64,000 bases of DNA. It comes from Anncaliia algerae PRA339 (Eukaryota > Microsporidia > Tubulinosematidae). The notes beneath the pieces were generated by a model. The model had not been told where the DNA came from, did not search any database, and saw nothing but the letters and a program-made list of their open reading frames with translations. The stretch covers positions 16,651 through 80,650 of the forward strand of contig KK365161.1 of assembly GCA_000385875.2 (NCBI GenBank). The letters run 5' to 3'. This document shows positions 12,126 through 22,672 of the stretch, piece by piece. Position numbers and translations under genes: made by a program. The number at the start of each line of letters is the position of its first letter. Position 1 is the first letter of the stretch.

Positions 12126-12569
12126 TATAGTAAAATTTCCATATATTTTAATTTTAAGCGATGATGTGCGAGGGTTATGAATAATGGAACATCTTCAATT
12201 GGTGATGTTTTATATTTAAAATTTTATTATTTCTTGATATATCAAAATATACCTTTACGGTAGCAAATACATAAATAAATAAAATATTAAATATTTTGGT
12301 CATGTTATTGTTGTAATAATACCTTAATAAACTCATGAAAAAATATACAATTTATGAAAATTCCATTTTTAGTATCCGAGTATTTACCACTTTTTATTCT
12401 TTTATTCTTCTCCAGATCTATATGCCATAATTTCTGGAAATAGAGCAAAGCAGAAAATTTTGCCTTGTTTTGAAAATTAAATAAATATTTAGATACAAGC
12501 ACTAAAAATAGCAAAATTTTAACATGTATATTTATCGTACATCACTAACATGATTTTGATTTTAGTTTT
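12126..12569. other. Intergenic, nothing recognised
   Basis: AT-rich sequence between the mariner fossil and the TTCTAGAA repeat module. A 69-codon minus-strand frame (12305-12514) has no start signal or recognisable motif, and I treat it as chance. Confidence 0.4.
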
Positions 12570-12739
12570 TTCTAGAAAAAACATAGTATATAAAGAAGAG
12601 AAATATTGAACCCATGAGTAAAGAGAAATCTGGTCAAGGAAAATATTATAATAAAACAGCATTAAATAAATCATTATACTCTAATTTTCTCTCTGGTACT
12701 AAAGTCGTGCCTAAAAGGTACGACAATATTATTAAGTAA
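12570..12739 (+). repeat. Dispersed 5' module with 41-codon ORF, copy 1
   Basis: The module starts with TTCTAGAA (12570-12577), has 33 bases of AT-rich sequence including GTATATAAAG, then CCCATG (12611-12616). The ATG opens a 41-codon frame (12614-12739) with SLYSNFLSGTKVVPKRYDN near its end. That segment matches copy 3 at 22524 (SLFINYLKGNKLATRRCDN) and resembles the region before the zinc ribbon in the ISXO2-type transposase at 54298. The nucleotide stretch GGTACTAAAGTCG is shared with copy 2 at 34528. It could be the solo 5' end of an ISXO2/Merlin element or a tiny gene of unknown role. Confidence 0.6.
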
Positions 12740-12914
12740 TCTTATATAAATATTAAAATTTCGTATCAGATCATTCATTTTCTCTGGAGAGGAAAAAACA
12801 AATAATCAACCATAATTATACAAAAATTTCCCCATTTTATATTAAACGAATCCCTTTGAAAAGTCAAATCGCAAATATTGTTAAAAAATAAAAATTAATA
12901 TAAATAATCTTCTT

Positions 12915-13325
12915 TAATGGATATTAAACCACCATTTCTTTTTTATTTCAGTTTTAAGACGATTATATAGAAATGCCACAGCCTGTGTGTTAAACAGCGT
13001 CATTTAATTGATAAATAAATACTTTTGACATACTTTGCTGCGGAACAAACCAAGTTTTGAAGTTCTCCATAGGAACAATATTGTTCCGTCAGTATTACAA
13101 AATTAGTTGCTATCTGTGATTTAATGATAGGCAAAGAAATGTTGGATTTTTATTGCAGAAGACTTTTGCACAGCTCTTACAATTCTGTCTGCATATCCAA
13201 CAATAGACCTGCAACCAGTTTTGTTATATTGGGCCGACCCCTGTACTCCTGGCTTTAAAGTTCCACATTGATCTATCAATGTGAATTACCATTCCAGAGC
13301 CGTTTATCTTATTGGATGTAAATCT
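12915..13325 (-). pseudogene. Decayed ISXO2/Merlin-type transposase (copy F)
   Basis: On the minus strand the first frame gives NKINGSGMVIHIDRSMWNFKA, matching the K-x-GG-x-G-x-VVQIDES block with the first catalytic Asp. Further on, NTQAVAFLYNRLKTEIKKK matches the HTQxIExxWxxxK block near the third catalytic residue, with the Glu replaced. The pieces are in the right order over about 400 bases but are interrupted by stops and frame changes. The N-terminal zinc-ribbon part is not seen upstream. It is a DNA transposon remnant, clearly inactive. Confidence 0.7.
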
Positions 13326-14678
13326 TTCAAAGAAAATAAAAGCTTGGGTTTGTATACTATTTTAAAACCCATGACTTAATGACGCTAAAGAATCCTAAAA
13401 TTGAAAATTTTGTTGTTTTGTAAGGTATTCTATAATTACACGAGTAAAAAAGCCTAAGCTATAATTATAATTTTGAAAAATTGAATTAATGCATATTCAA
13501 TAGCCTTCTTGAAAATGATCTCAGAATAATGAATTAAAAGCCAATGCAACACCATACTTAATTTTTTATTATATTGCATTTATAAATAGGTTAAAAACAT
13601 AATTTCATTAAAAAGTTATGTGGCATAAAAACTGAACTCTTTCTATTATATATTCATATTTATGTTTTGCCAAATTCATCTAGGATTAGCATATTATGGT
13701 TATATTTTTACTATTTATGTTAAAATCGAAGCCACCAGCGAGTTTTTTGATATATTGAAGATTCAAGGAACAATTAGACGAGGATAAGTCATAGCTGCAA
13801 TTCATAAGAGGGTTGGATTTAGGGCTTCTGCTTTCCTTTAGCAGCTTCACTATCACCTTAGGGGATTTAATTTTTAATGAATATTTTTACCTTATTAAAT
13901 TAATAAATTAATTTAATGTTGTTTTACAGCACTGTTATTTATATTAAATGGGAAAGAAAGAGGACCTGATCCCAGCTTTTAAATCATTTTCAAAAAATTT
14001 ATATCAATTGATCCTATATTAACAAATGAAAAAATATTCTATTCCTTTGAATTGATCTCATAAAATTAAATTTAACTAAAAACTATATCTTGAACAAAAT
14101 ATTATTTTGTTAAAATTTTTTTTTAATTTTCAATTACAGCTAATTTAATATTTCTACGCCATCAAATATTTTCCTAAAATATAATTTATAATCTCAAATT
14201 TTGATGTTTTTATTAAAAAGTATAATTCCTTCTAAAGCTATAAATTATATTAGTGGAAAAATAAAGATTACATGATATCAGCAAAATGTTGTAGTTTAAA
14301 GTTAATATTTTATTTTTATATTGTTTTCTATATTTAATAATTATAAATTAAATAAATTTTTAAATTGAATTTCCATTGTCATTAAAATTACAAAATTTGA
14401 TAAATTTTAATGAATATGCATAAATTTTAATAATTTATCGAAAGCAACTTGAAAAAATACAAAATGGCTATAAATCCAAAATAATATAATATTTTTCATA
14501 TTAGCAGCAATTGATATCTTTACAAAACATTAATCAGGCATACAAATTGAATGTTTTAGTCACTAACAAAGTGTGAGATTTTTTAAATTGATTAATGAGT
14601 TCAAGAAAGACCAAAAGATTAATTAAAAAAAATTTACGAACGAAATTAACAAAAACATAAATAGCAAATAATTAATCG
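13326..14678. other. Intergenic, upstream of second transporter
   Basis: AT-rich, no reading frame of interest. The last few hundred bases should include the promoter of the gene at 14682, whose CCC start signal lies at 14679-14681. A slightly more G+C-rich patch at about 13720-13870 is unexplained. Confidence 0.4.
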
Positions 14679-14681
14679 CCC
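14679..14681 (+). promoter_or_regulatory. CCC start-proximal signal of second transporter
   Basis: The sequence ATCGCCCATGG places CCC directly against the ATG. In microsporidia such as Nosema, a CCC motif just before the ATG marks genuine starts; here it agrees with the start that aligns with the paralogue. Confidence 0.6.
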
Positions 14682-16070
14682 ATGGAAGAAGATAAAAGTC
14701 CAAATGAGATGAGTATATTAGATCCAGGTGATGAAAGAAAAGTGCCTAATAATATAAACCCTATTAAGAGATTTTTTGATTCCTTCATTGTAAGTTTGAT
14801 TGGATTAGGTTTCGGATTAGCAGTAACCTCATCAATTTTAGTTGAGCAATGGATGTGCAAGGAATCTCAACCAACTGTTTTGTCAACAAATGGCACAACA
14901 ATTGCTTCAGAAACAAGTCAGTTCAATGATAGCTATTTAATTAATGATACTACGTGCGTCGGTAAATGGAGCTATTCTTTCTATATTACTTGTATATTTT
15001 TAGCAGCAATGATCGCAACAATTGGCATAAATTGCATAACCATGGCAAGAAAAAATGTATTATTTATTTCAGCTCTCCTATTTTCAGCGGGCTTTTTCAT
15101 AAATACTAATGCCATGGATTTTGTTCAAAAAGCAATTGTATCAAGGTTTTTCATAGGATTTGGTATAGGATTAAGTTTAACCGCAATGGTTCCATACATC
15201 AGAGATAACGCTAGCAAAGGAACAAAAAATATTTTATCAATCATTGGACCCGCGAATATACCCCTAGGTTGTTTAATAAATACACTTATTGGTTTGATTG
15301 GTTTTACAAGTGTTAAAAGTTATTCGTGGGTATTTTTCGGATATGGTCTATTTTTCCTTCTAATGGCAGTTTATATATTAACTTTGAAAGATAATGAAAT
15401 ATTGAATGATAATCAAATACATTTACCCGTATCTAAACAGAAAAAATCTCTATATCAATATTTTAAAGAAAACAAAAAAGCTTTAATTGCAAATATTTTA
15501 CTCCACATATGTCAACAATGGAGTTTTATTAACGGTGTTATTATGTTTTCTAATACAGTTTTTAGAGATTCAAAGACTAGTGGAGAATGGCTTGCCCTAG
15601 ATCCAGTAGTGGGTTCGGTGATATTAACAACGATTAATGTCATAGGAGGATATATTTCTGCACTCTGGTGCCATTTTACGAAGGATAAAATATTAATTTA
15701 TTGTTTTAGTCATTGTTTGGTTCTTATATGCTTATTCTTTTTAGGTGCACAATTTCAATCTTCATTATTTTCATTCATTTACATATTTGGCTTTGCAATA
15801 GGATTGGGACCTATGGTATGGGCAATAGGACCTGAACTATTTAAAGAAGATTTTCGCAAAAAAGGCATATCAATTGGAAATATGGTAAATTGGATATCTT
15901 CTTTTATTATCCCCTATATTTATGGAGTTACGGACGGCACACCAATTCAGAAGAATTTGTTTTTTGTAGGAGCTGGTTTACTTTTATTAAATGGGGTTAT
16001 TCTATTTTATCTTTTAGATGTGAGGAAGGCATTCAAAAAATTTAATAAAAAAGATGAAATCACTTTATAA
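14682..16070 (+). CDS. MFS hexose-transporter-like protein, short-loop paralogue
   Basis: The 462-residue membrane protein is homologous along its length to the product at 8549. Shared landmarks are RFFIGFGIGLSLTAMVPYI, QQWSFINGVIMFSN and GLGPMVWAIGPELF, the last encoded by 38 identical bases in both copies (9809-9846 and 15801-15838). About 12 membrane segments are expected, with both ends inside. It differs mainly in the first outer loop, about 34 residues (59-92) with three N-x-S/T sites and without the Met/Asn-rich insert. It is probably a hexose importer; the substrate is inferred from family only. The pair looks like an old tandem duplication whose 4.6-kb spacer has since collected transposons. 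The CCC signal touches the ATG, unlike in the first copy. Confidence 0.86.
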   Translation: MEEDKSPNEMSILDPGDERKVPNNINPIKRFFDSFIVSLIGLGFGLAVTSSILVEQWMCKESQPTVLSTNGTTIASETSQFNDSYLINDTTCVGKWSYSFYITCIFLAAMIATIGINCITMARKNVLFISALLFSAGFFINTNAMDFVQKAIVSRFFIGFGIGLSLTAMVPYIRDNASKGTKNILSIIGPANIPLGCLINTLIGLIGFTSVKSYSWVFFGYGLFFLLMAVYILTLKDNEILNDNQIHLPVSKQKKSLYQYFKENKKALIANILLHICQQWSFINGVIMFSNTVFRDSKTSGEWLALDPVVGSVILTTINVIGGYISALWCHFTKDKILIYCFSHCLVLICLFFLGAQFQSSLFSFIYIFGFAIGLGPMVWAIGPELFKEDFRKKGISIGNMVNWISSFIIPYIYGVTDGTPIQKNLFFVGAGLLLLNGVILFYLLDVRKAFKKFNKKDEITL

Positions 16071-18112
16071 GTAAAGGTTAGGTTGTTAATATTTTACACA
16101 CATTTGTTATTTAAATGTAAAATATCTTTTAGAAGTAAATTTTTGCATTCTAATTGTTTATATTTTTTTGAATTACAAACTAAATTATAATCAAAGATGA
16201 TAAAAAGTTTAGTTAAAATGATCATATGGAGTAAAAAATTTTTCGTAATGTTTTCAACCCTATCTTGCTTCTTTTCAAGAGATTAGAACCCTTTATATTT
16301 TTAAAACAAATATTTACAAATAGCACTTTTGGCAATTTTTTTCCTTTGTAGATTTCATGAAAAAATAAATAAAAAATGATTAAATATATAAATTTCTATT
16401 TAAAGCTGATGTTCTTTAATTTATACATGAAAAACAATTAACTCCTTTTTTTTGTAAAACAAAAATACAAAAACAAAATTACTATTTTTATGTTTAAAAA
16501 AAATTCTTTCCAATAGCTATTTATTGAATGAAACTTAAAATAACCCCATTTTTTGTATATTAAAAATTTACATTTTAATTGCCAATGAATCAAATGTAAA
16601 ATTATTTACTGTGAAAAAATCTCTGTAGCAATCTTGAATATTCTCCTACAAATAAATATTGAGATATTTTTTCCTGTAACAAATCTTAGAGAATAAATAT
16701 ATTATCAAGATTAAAAAACCCCTTTCTTTTATAAACAGAAAAAAATGATCGCCAAATAACATTTTATATAGGTAATTTCTATGTCTCACTTCTTCCTCAT
16801 ATCCATGATTACTATTATATCTTAAATCATGGCTTTTATAAGTTATATTATTTTCAATTGTAAGTCAAATTTAGTTGTTAACAATAACAGACAAAATATT
16901 AGTCACATTAATATCTCTAATAAGAATGTGTTCCTTTTAAAAAAATTTTAAGTTTAGAATTTTAATAATACTTTTTCCTAAAAGAACAAAAAATAAGAAT
17001 ATCTACATAATATATAAAAGGATTTACTGATGGGAACAACATTAAATTTATAAAAATATTCTAATATTGAGTATTTATTAAAATTATTTTTTTACTGTTC
17101 ATGGTCTCTTATTTTTCACCCAGTTATAGTTTTATTTAGCGGCCTTTAAACGGCTGAAAAAATAATTAAAATCATCATAAGTAAATTAATAAATAACTAA
17201 TTAATAATTTTACTACAATAAACATTAATTCTTTATTCAATGAGAAAGAACTAGCGGAGTAAAAATAAATGAATTATACATTGCAAATCTATGTTCCGTG
17301 ATTTCATATACAAGTGCCAGCTTCCGTTCTTTGAGCACAAACCAATTAATTATAAATAATTCTTTGTGATCTCAAAAGCTCTATATTCTGGTTCTTATAT
17401 GGTTTATATGATTAAATATGAAATTACATTTGTAGAGAAATATATTACTAATTAATCTAATTTCTAATCTTTGTTTTTAATTTGATTGTATTTTCTTTAC
17501 ATTCCTTAATGTATTTATTACCTGGTAATTGTATTTAATTAAAAGAATTTTTCATATCTTACAACCAATTATCTATATTTTTATGGTTATAATTCTAAAA
17601 AATGATAATATATAATATTTTCATAAGAAAATTTCTTTTTTTATTTAAATCATAATTTATTTTCCGTAGCCCTAGGCCTTCATTTTTCCAAAATAATACG
17701 TTTAGACGAGAAAAAAGAAAGATTGAAAATTTTGTAAAGTTAGAAAAGGAAGATTGCTTAGGAAAAACAATATTTATTCAATATTTTCACAACTTTATAA
17801 TCCATTAAAAGAATTCTAGTCAAGATTCTTTATTTTGATTTCTAGCACAAAAAGAGGCATCCAACTTTGAAAATTTCTGTTGATATTTATTACGCGGATT
17901 CGCACATTTTTCTTTAAGAATATGATTGTTCTTTATGTAGCTTATCACATTTATTATGGTTTTTATTATGCCACAATGATTAAAATGTTTTTTAAAATAA
18001 AAACTTTTGCTTCCTAAATCAATTACATGTTAAATATTTCGGAAGTTGTTAAAGGTAAAAATTAAAATTTAAAAACATAATTTATTACAGGGTAACAAAT
18101 ATTTTATATTTT
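16071..18112. other. Intergenic, nothing recognised
   Basis: Two kilobases of AT-rich DNA between two convergent genes. I see no coding frame, RNA gene or transposon motif. Confidence 0.45.
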
Positions 18113-20194
18113 CTATTCAGTTACTTTTGCAAATTCTAAATCCTTTCCAGAAATAGCACAAACAATCCCCTCTTTTCTAAATTTAATGTTGCATTTACCT
18201 TTGACATTGACTCTTTTATGTTCTAAAATATAATCACCATTGTAATCCATCAAAAAAACATCCACTTCCCCTTCACCTTTAATTATTGTCTGTTGGTTAC
18301 TTTTAGTGATAATACTGCATTTACTATTTTTATTGCTTAATAAATTAATCATTAATAAAGTAAAAAGTGCTTTTTCTTTTCCTTCCAATAAAAATATAAA
18401 AAAGAGAGAATTCAGTAGATTAATTATTTTATGGTTTAATTTTGATTTATTATTTCTTATTAAATTAATAAATTCATAAATAAAATCATTTTTCATACAT
18501 GGAATTGGATAATCAATGAACTGATTTTTTGATACTTCATCATAAATTCTATTTTTTAATGGAGCATTGTAATTAATATTACTAATGCCAGAAGCAAATT
18601 TAATTGACTTTAATTCATAAGCCTTGCTTAAAAGAAGAAGAACATCTTTATCAGTTACAACTTTACTGTTAAAAAATATCTTTACATTCTCTTCATGTAA
18701 ATTCAATGTATCAACTAATTTTCCTTTTTGGGTAGGTAAAAATAATTTATTTCCATATTTTATCAAATCAAAATATATAAGTTTTTTAAGAGTATAGTTT
18801 ATTTCCTCCTGGGTATATTCATTGAATGCACTTGTAGAAAGCTCTTCTAATGTTCCTTCCCTTTGTAAGATGCTGTTTACTAAATTAAAGAGTCGTGTTT
18901 TTAAAATTAAATTATTAGGTTTACAAATGCTGTCACAAATATAAATAATCTTTTGATTTTCATTTCTTTCCAGAAAGCATGGTTTTACATTATTGAATTT
19001 AGAAAATATTACAGTATTACAATTCAACTGTAAAAATATTTCAGAAACAATTAAATTAATTTTCTTTTCATTAAAATATTTTTTAATTATGTTAATTTGA
19101 TAAACATTTGTCTCATTTCTTATGACTCCAATCTTTTGGGATATAAAATTTTGTTGTTCTTTAGTTAATTCAGGAATTTCCTCCAATAAAACATCATTTG
19201 TACAAGAAAGACGCTTCTTAAAAATTAAACTTGCTATATTTTTTGACTTAGTAAAAATAATTGCTGGTAAATGTATTTTATCAATTATTTGCAATATTTT
19301 TTCATTATGTAATTCTACTGAATCATTGTTATAAGGAAAATATCCTAAATGATTGCTAGTATCCTCTACAAAAGGTTTATTATTTTCACCAGGTGTAATA
19401 AATTCAGTCTCATAAAATGAATTTTTAAATAAAAATACATCTTTGGGTAGAATTTTAAAATATTTGGCCAATGAAAGTAAATTTCCAACCTGATAATAAA
19501 ATAGAAATATTCTTTTATCTTTGCATCTTATAAATAAACACTCATCAGTTACATTTACAAATACTATTTTCTCTCTTAATTTATGTCTCCTTGCTTTATG
19601 TGATTTGGTAACATTAATTTTATTTCTCTCCAAAAAAATAAATAGATCCTCATCATCAGTAATAACTGATATATTATTCTTTTCTTTATAAACAAAGAAA
19701 AGAACGGAATGTTTTACATCAAATCCCAAGGGAAACAAAAATATCTTATTTGTTTCTAATGTAATATCATGAATTTTATTTTCTATGTGAGAAAATAAAA
19801 AATCTTCATTTAATTCTTCTGAATATTTTTTAATTAGTTTTTTATTGGATATTTTTATTTTATTAAAAGAATAACTTTCATTCTTAACCTCTCTTTCAAT
19901 CTTTAATTTGCATTCTACACAATCTTTAACATCACATCCCTTGCAATAGGACACAGGAATTTCAAGGACTTTCCTTGTTTCTTCCAATAGAAATACATCT
20001 TCTTTTACGGTATTTATTTGTGATAAATTATCAATTATTCTCTCTACTAAGTCTACATCTTTAAAAGCAATGAATAATTTTGTTTCTAACTGAAGGATAT
20101 CAGTAATATTGGTATCTACTTCCAATATTTTAACTAAATCTTGCTTTGTAAATACTTTAAGCAGTGATGTGAGTGTGTGATCAAAATAATCCAT
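18113..20194 (-). CDS. Unrecognised 693-residue protein, possible degenerate Ski2-type helicase relative
   Basis: A long uninterrupted frame with normal composition, surely a real gene. Near the N-terminus lies a four-cysteine cluster (C84, C87, C92, C95) that could bind zinc. The middle (from IIFTKSKNIASLIFKKRL through QINIIKKYFNEKKINLIVSE to QKIIYICDS) has the spacing and hydrophobic pattern of the second RecA domain of Ski2/Brr2-like helicases. The following TQEEINYTLKKLIYFDLIKY with LFLPTQKGKLVD resembles their winged helix (LxxLxxxGLIxxxxxxxxxTxLG). Against this, no Walker A (GxGKT) or DExH box is visible; the P-loop position would be FLFPLGFDVKHSVLF. If related, it is an enzymatically dead copy. 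The helicase link is my inference from pattern only. The start follows an AT-rich leader with no CCC. Confidence 0.6.
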   Translation of the reverse strand: MDYFDHTLTSLLKVFTKQDLVKILEVDTNITDILQLETKLFIAFKDVDLVERIIDNLSQINTVKEDVFLLEETRKVLEIPVSYCKGCDVKDCVECKLKIEREVKNESYSFNKIKISNKKLIKKYSEELNEDFLFSHIENKIHDITLETNKIFLFPLGFDVKHSVLFFVYKEKNNISVITDDEDLFIFLERNKINVTKSHKARRHKLREKIVFVNVTDECLFIRCKDKRIFLFYYQVGNLLSLAKYFKILPKDVFLFKNSFYETEFITPGENNKPFVEDTSNHLGYFPYNNDSVELHNEKILQIIDKIHLPAIIFTKSKNIASLIFKKRLSCTNDVLLEEIPELTKEQQNFISQKIGVIRNETNVYQINIIKKYFNEKKINLIVSEIFLQLNCNTVIFSKFNNVKPCFLERNENQKIIYICDSICKPNNLILKTRLFNLVNSILQREGTLEELSTSAFNEYTQEEINYTLKKLIYFDLIKYGNKLFLPTQKGKLVDTLNLHEENVKIFFNSKVVTDKDVLLLLSKAYELKSIKFASGISNINYNAPLKNRIYDEVSKNQFIDYPIPCMKNDFIYEFINLIRNNKSKLNHKIINLLNSLFFIFLLEGKEKALFTLLMINLLSNKNSKCSIITKSNQQTIIKGEGEVDVFLMDYNGDYILEHKRVNVKGKCNIKFRKEGIVCAISGKDLEFAKVTE

Positions 20195-20325
20195 TAATAA
20201 ATAAGTATTTTAATAATTAAATTATTTATATCATAGAAATATTCTTTTAGGTAGTAAAAAAAGATTACAAAAAATTTGTAACAGAAACAAAATTTAGACT
20301 GAAAACTTTAGAAACCTTTTAATTG

Positions 20326-20934
20326 NNNNNNNNNNNNNNNNNNNNNNNNNNNNNNNNNNNNNNNNNNNNNNNNNNNNNNNNNNNNNNNNNNNNNNNNNNN
20401 NNNNNNNNNNNNNNNNNNNNNNNNNNNNNNNNNNNNNNNNNNNNNNNNNNNNNNNNNNNNNNNNNNNNNNNNNNNNNNNNNNNNNNNNNNNNNNNNNNNN
20501 NNNNNNNNNNNNNNNNNNNNNNNNNNNNNNNNNNNNNNNNNNNNNNNNNNNNNNNNNNNNNNNNNNNNNNNNNNNNNNNNNNNNNNNNNNNNNNNNNNNN
20601 NNNNNNNNNNNNNNNNNNNNNNNNNNNNNNNNNNNNNNNNNNNNNNNNNNNNNNNNNNNNNNNNNNNNNNNNNNNNNNNNNNNNNNNNNNNNNNNNNNNN
20701 NNNNNNNNNNNNNNNNNNNNNNNNNNNNNNNNNNNNNNNNNNNNNNNNNNNNNNNNNNNNNNNNNNNNNNNNNNNNNNNNNNNNNNNNNNNNNNNNNNNN
20801 NNNNNNNNNNNNNNNNNNNNNNNNNNNNNNNNNNNNNNNNNNNNNNNNNNNNNNNNNNNNNNNNNNNNNNNNNNNNNNNNNNNNNNNNNNNNNNNNNNNN
20901 NNNNNNNNNNNNNNNNNNNNNNNNNNNNNNNNNN
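20326..20934. other. Assembly gap (609 N)
   Basis: An unbroken run of N. It begins 131 bases upstream of the 693-residue gene and cuts off the last few codons of the HAD-type gene. Open frames read across it are meaningless, and its true size may differ. Confidence 0.99.
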
Positions 20935-21615
20935 ATTTAAAATTATTTTATAATCCTCTTTTTCATTGACATGATATCCATTCCATCCAATCATTCTAGC
21001 GGCTTCAACATTAGCAAGTTTGTCATCAAAAAAATAAACATTTTCTCTTTTTTTTATTCCTAAAAATAATTCTACTAAATGATACACTTCTTCATCCGGT
21101 TTACATATAAAATTCTTATCCTCATAATCTGAATGAAATACATAATCGAAATGATCTAACAATCCAAGTGATTTTAGCACTAATCTTGCATGGAAGAAAT
21201 CTGAATTGGTGAGACAAATTTTTAAACCTGACAAACTGCTTAAAATTTCAGATCCTGTGGTATCGATTTGAAAAAGTTTGTAGTCAAGACTCTCTCTTTT
21301 TATTAGCTTGAAATATATTTCGTCATCAATGTTATATTTATGCAATATACCTTTAATTGCAACACCATATTTTTCAGTGTACATATTTAATTCTTTAGTA
21401 GCTTCTTCATAATTAAATCCTTTTTCTTTTAAAAATTCTAAATAATTTTTCCGCCTTAAATCCTTAATTTCTTTGCTTTCTGGATATAATGTTTCATCGA
21501 TATCAAAAATGTATGTATTCTTATTTTCAAAAATCATGTCTTTTTTTAGTGCCAGCATTTTATGTCCATTTAATGGAATAAATTTATTGACATTGCCTTT
21601 GGTTTCCTTTGTCAT
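20935..21615 (-). CDS. HAD-type pyrimidine/purine 5'-nucleotidase-like hydrolase A (3' end in gap)
   Basis: 227 residues are visible. Motif I is FDIDETLYP with catalytic D38 and D40, motif II is LTNS, motif III is the Lys in CKPDEEVYHLV, and motif IV is FFDDKLANVEAA. This set and the cap between motifs I and II match the Sdt1/Phm8 nucleotidase group (HAD subfamily IA), which removes phosphate from nucleoside monophosphates. The paralogue at 23889 ends only a few residues after the aligned YKIILN, so the true stop probably lies in the first 15 or so bases of the gap. The two share HVNE, GWNGYHVN and FIPLN blocks. No CCC signal precedes the ATG. The substrate is inferred from family. Confidence 0.82.
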
Positions 21616-22523
21616 GCTTTTTTTGAGTTACTATATTTATTAATTAGTTTTTGATTAATTTCTTTTTTTAAAAATGATTTTCTTTGTCATATTAAGAGAA
21701 CCTTTAATTAAAAAAATTTTACAGAATTAAATTTACTATTTTCTAGTTTCATTTTGCATAGGAAAGTTTCTGAATCTCGAAAATTTTAATACATTATATA
21801 AAATATAATAGAATTATAAATGAAAGGAAATCATTCTAGGCAATAAACGCATATAGCAAAGGCTTAATTTATAATTTAATTCATAATATGTTAATTTATT
21901 CTTAAGTATGGAGTAATAAAATACTTTAAAGAAAAATTATTAAATTAAATAGACGGATATATTATGTTAAATAGAAAGTTAAAGGATCCAAGAATATTTC
22001 ACATGCATTACTTTTTAAACCCAAGATTTTAGAGTCTGAGAACAAGTTTAGTCTCATATACTTCAAATACTCCGTTAATCTCTCCATCATTCATAGGTAA
22101 AAATGATTCCTGTAATTATTCAATAACTGTTTTTTATTTCCATACTTTAATTTATAATTCGGTTACTTCTCCTTCCTTCTTTTTATATATTTATAAGAAA
22201 TTTTAACCTCTATCTCAAAGTCGATTGTCTGATTGGAAACAAACCTTAGAAACAACTAATATATTAATAGATAGCCTTTATGGTAATCCATTTTCTTAAC
22301 TATGTACAAATGTGTGGGCTAATAAGAATACATGGTCAAGTTTGAAGGGAAAAATAGGAATTTTCAAAGAGTAAAAAAATAATCAATGTTTAAAAAAGAT
22401 ATTTTATGAAGATCAGGGATTGATATTAATCAAATCGATAAAATATAAATTTTACACTAAACTACTCCTAAATTTATAAACAAAAAGGCTAAAAAAATAA
22501 ATTTTTATGTGGAATTATGATTT
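21616..22523. other. Intergenic, nothing recognised
   Basis: AT-rich spacer upstream of HAD gene A and upstream of repeat copy 3. No coding frame or RNA gene seen. Confidence 0.45.
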
Positions 22524-22672
22524 TTCTAGAAAAATAATAGTATTTAAATATTACTTTTCAAAAGCCCATGCATCCACAAGAGAAACATTTAATTAAAAAC
22601 AAAGTCATTAATTCTCTTTTTATTAATTATTTAAAAGGTAATAAACTCGCTACCAGAAGGTGCGACAATTAA
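22524..22672 (+). repeat. Dispersed 5' module with 34-codon ORF, copy 3
   Basis: TTCTAGAA (22524-22531), then exactly 33 bases, then CCCATG (22565-22570), the same layout as copy 1. The 34-codon frame (22568-22672) contains SLFINYLKGNKLATRRCDN and stops right after it. The module, including 40 bases before the ATG, also matches copy 4 at 60742 (shared TTAAATATTA, CCCATGCAT and TTAATTC). RRCDN would be the start of a zinc ribbon (CDxC) if the frame continued as in ISXO2 transposases, so this is probably a truncated transposon 5' end. Confidence 0.62.

Noticed and set aside
12305-12514. 69-codon minus-strand frame
   Set aside because: No start signal, composition like the intergenic background.
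20323-20940. Long open frames across runs of N (also 41149-42070)
   Set aside because: They consist of unknown bases; only the real sequence beside the gaps was used.
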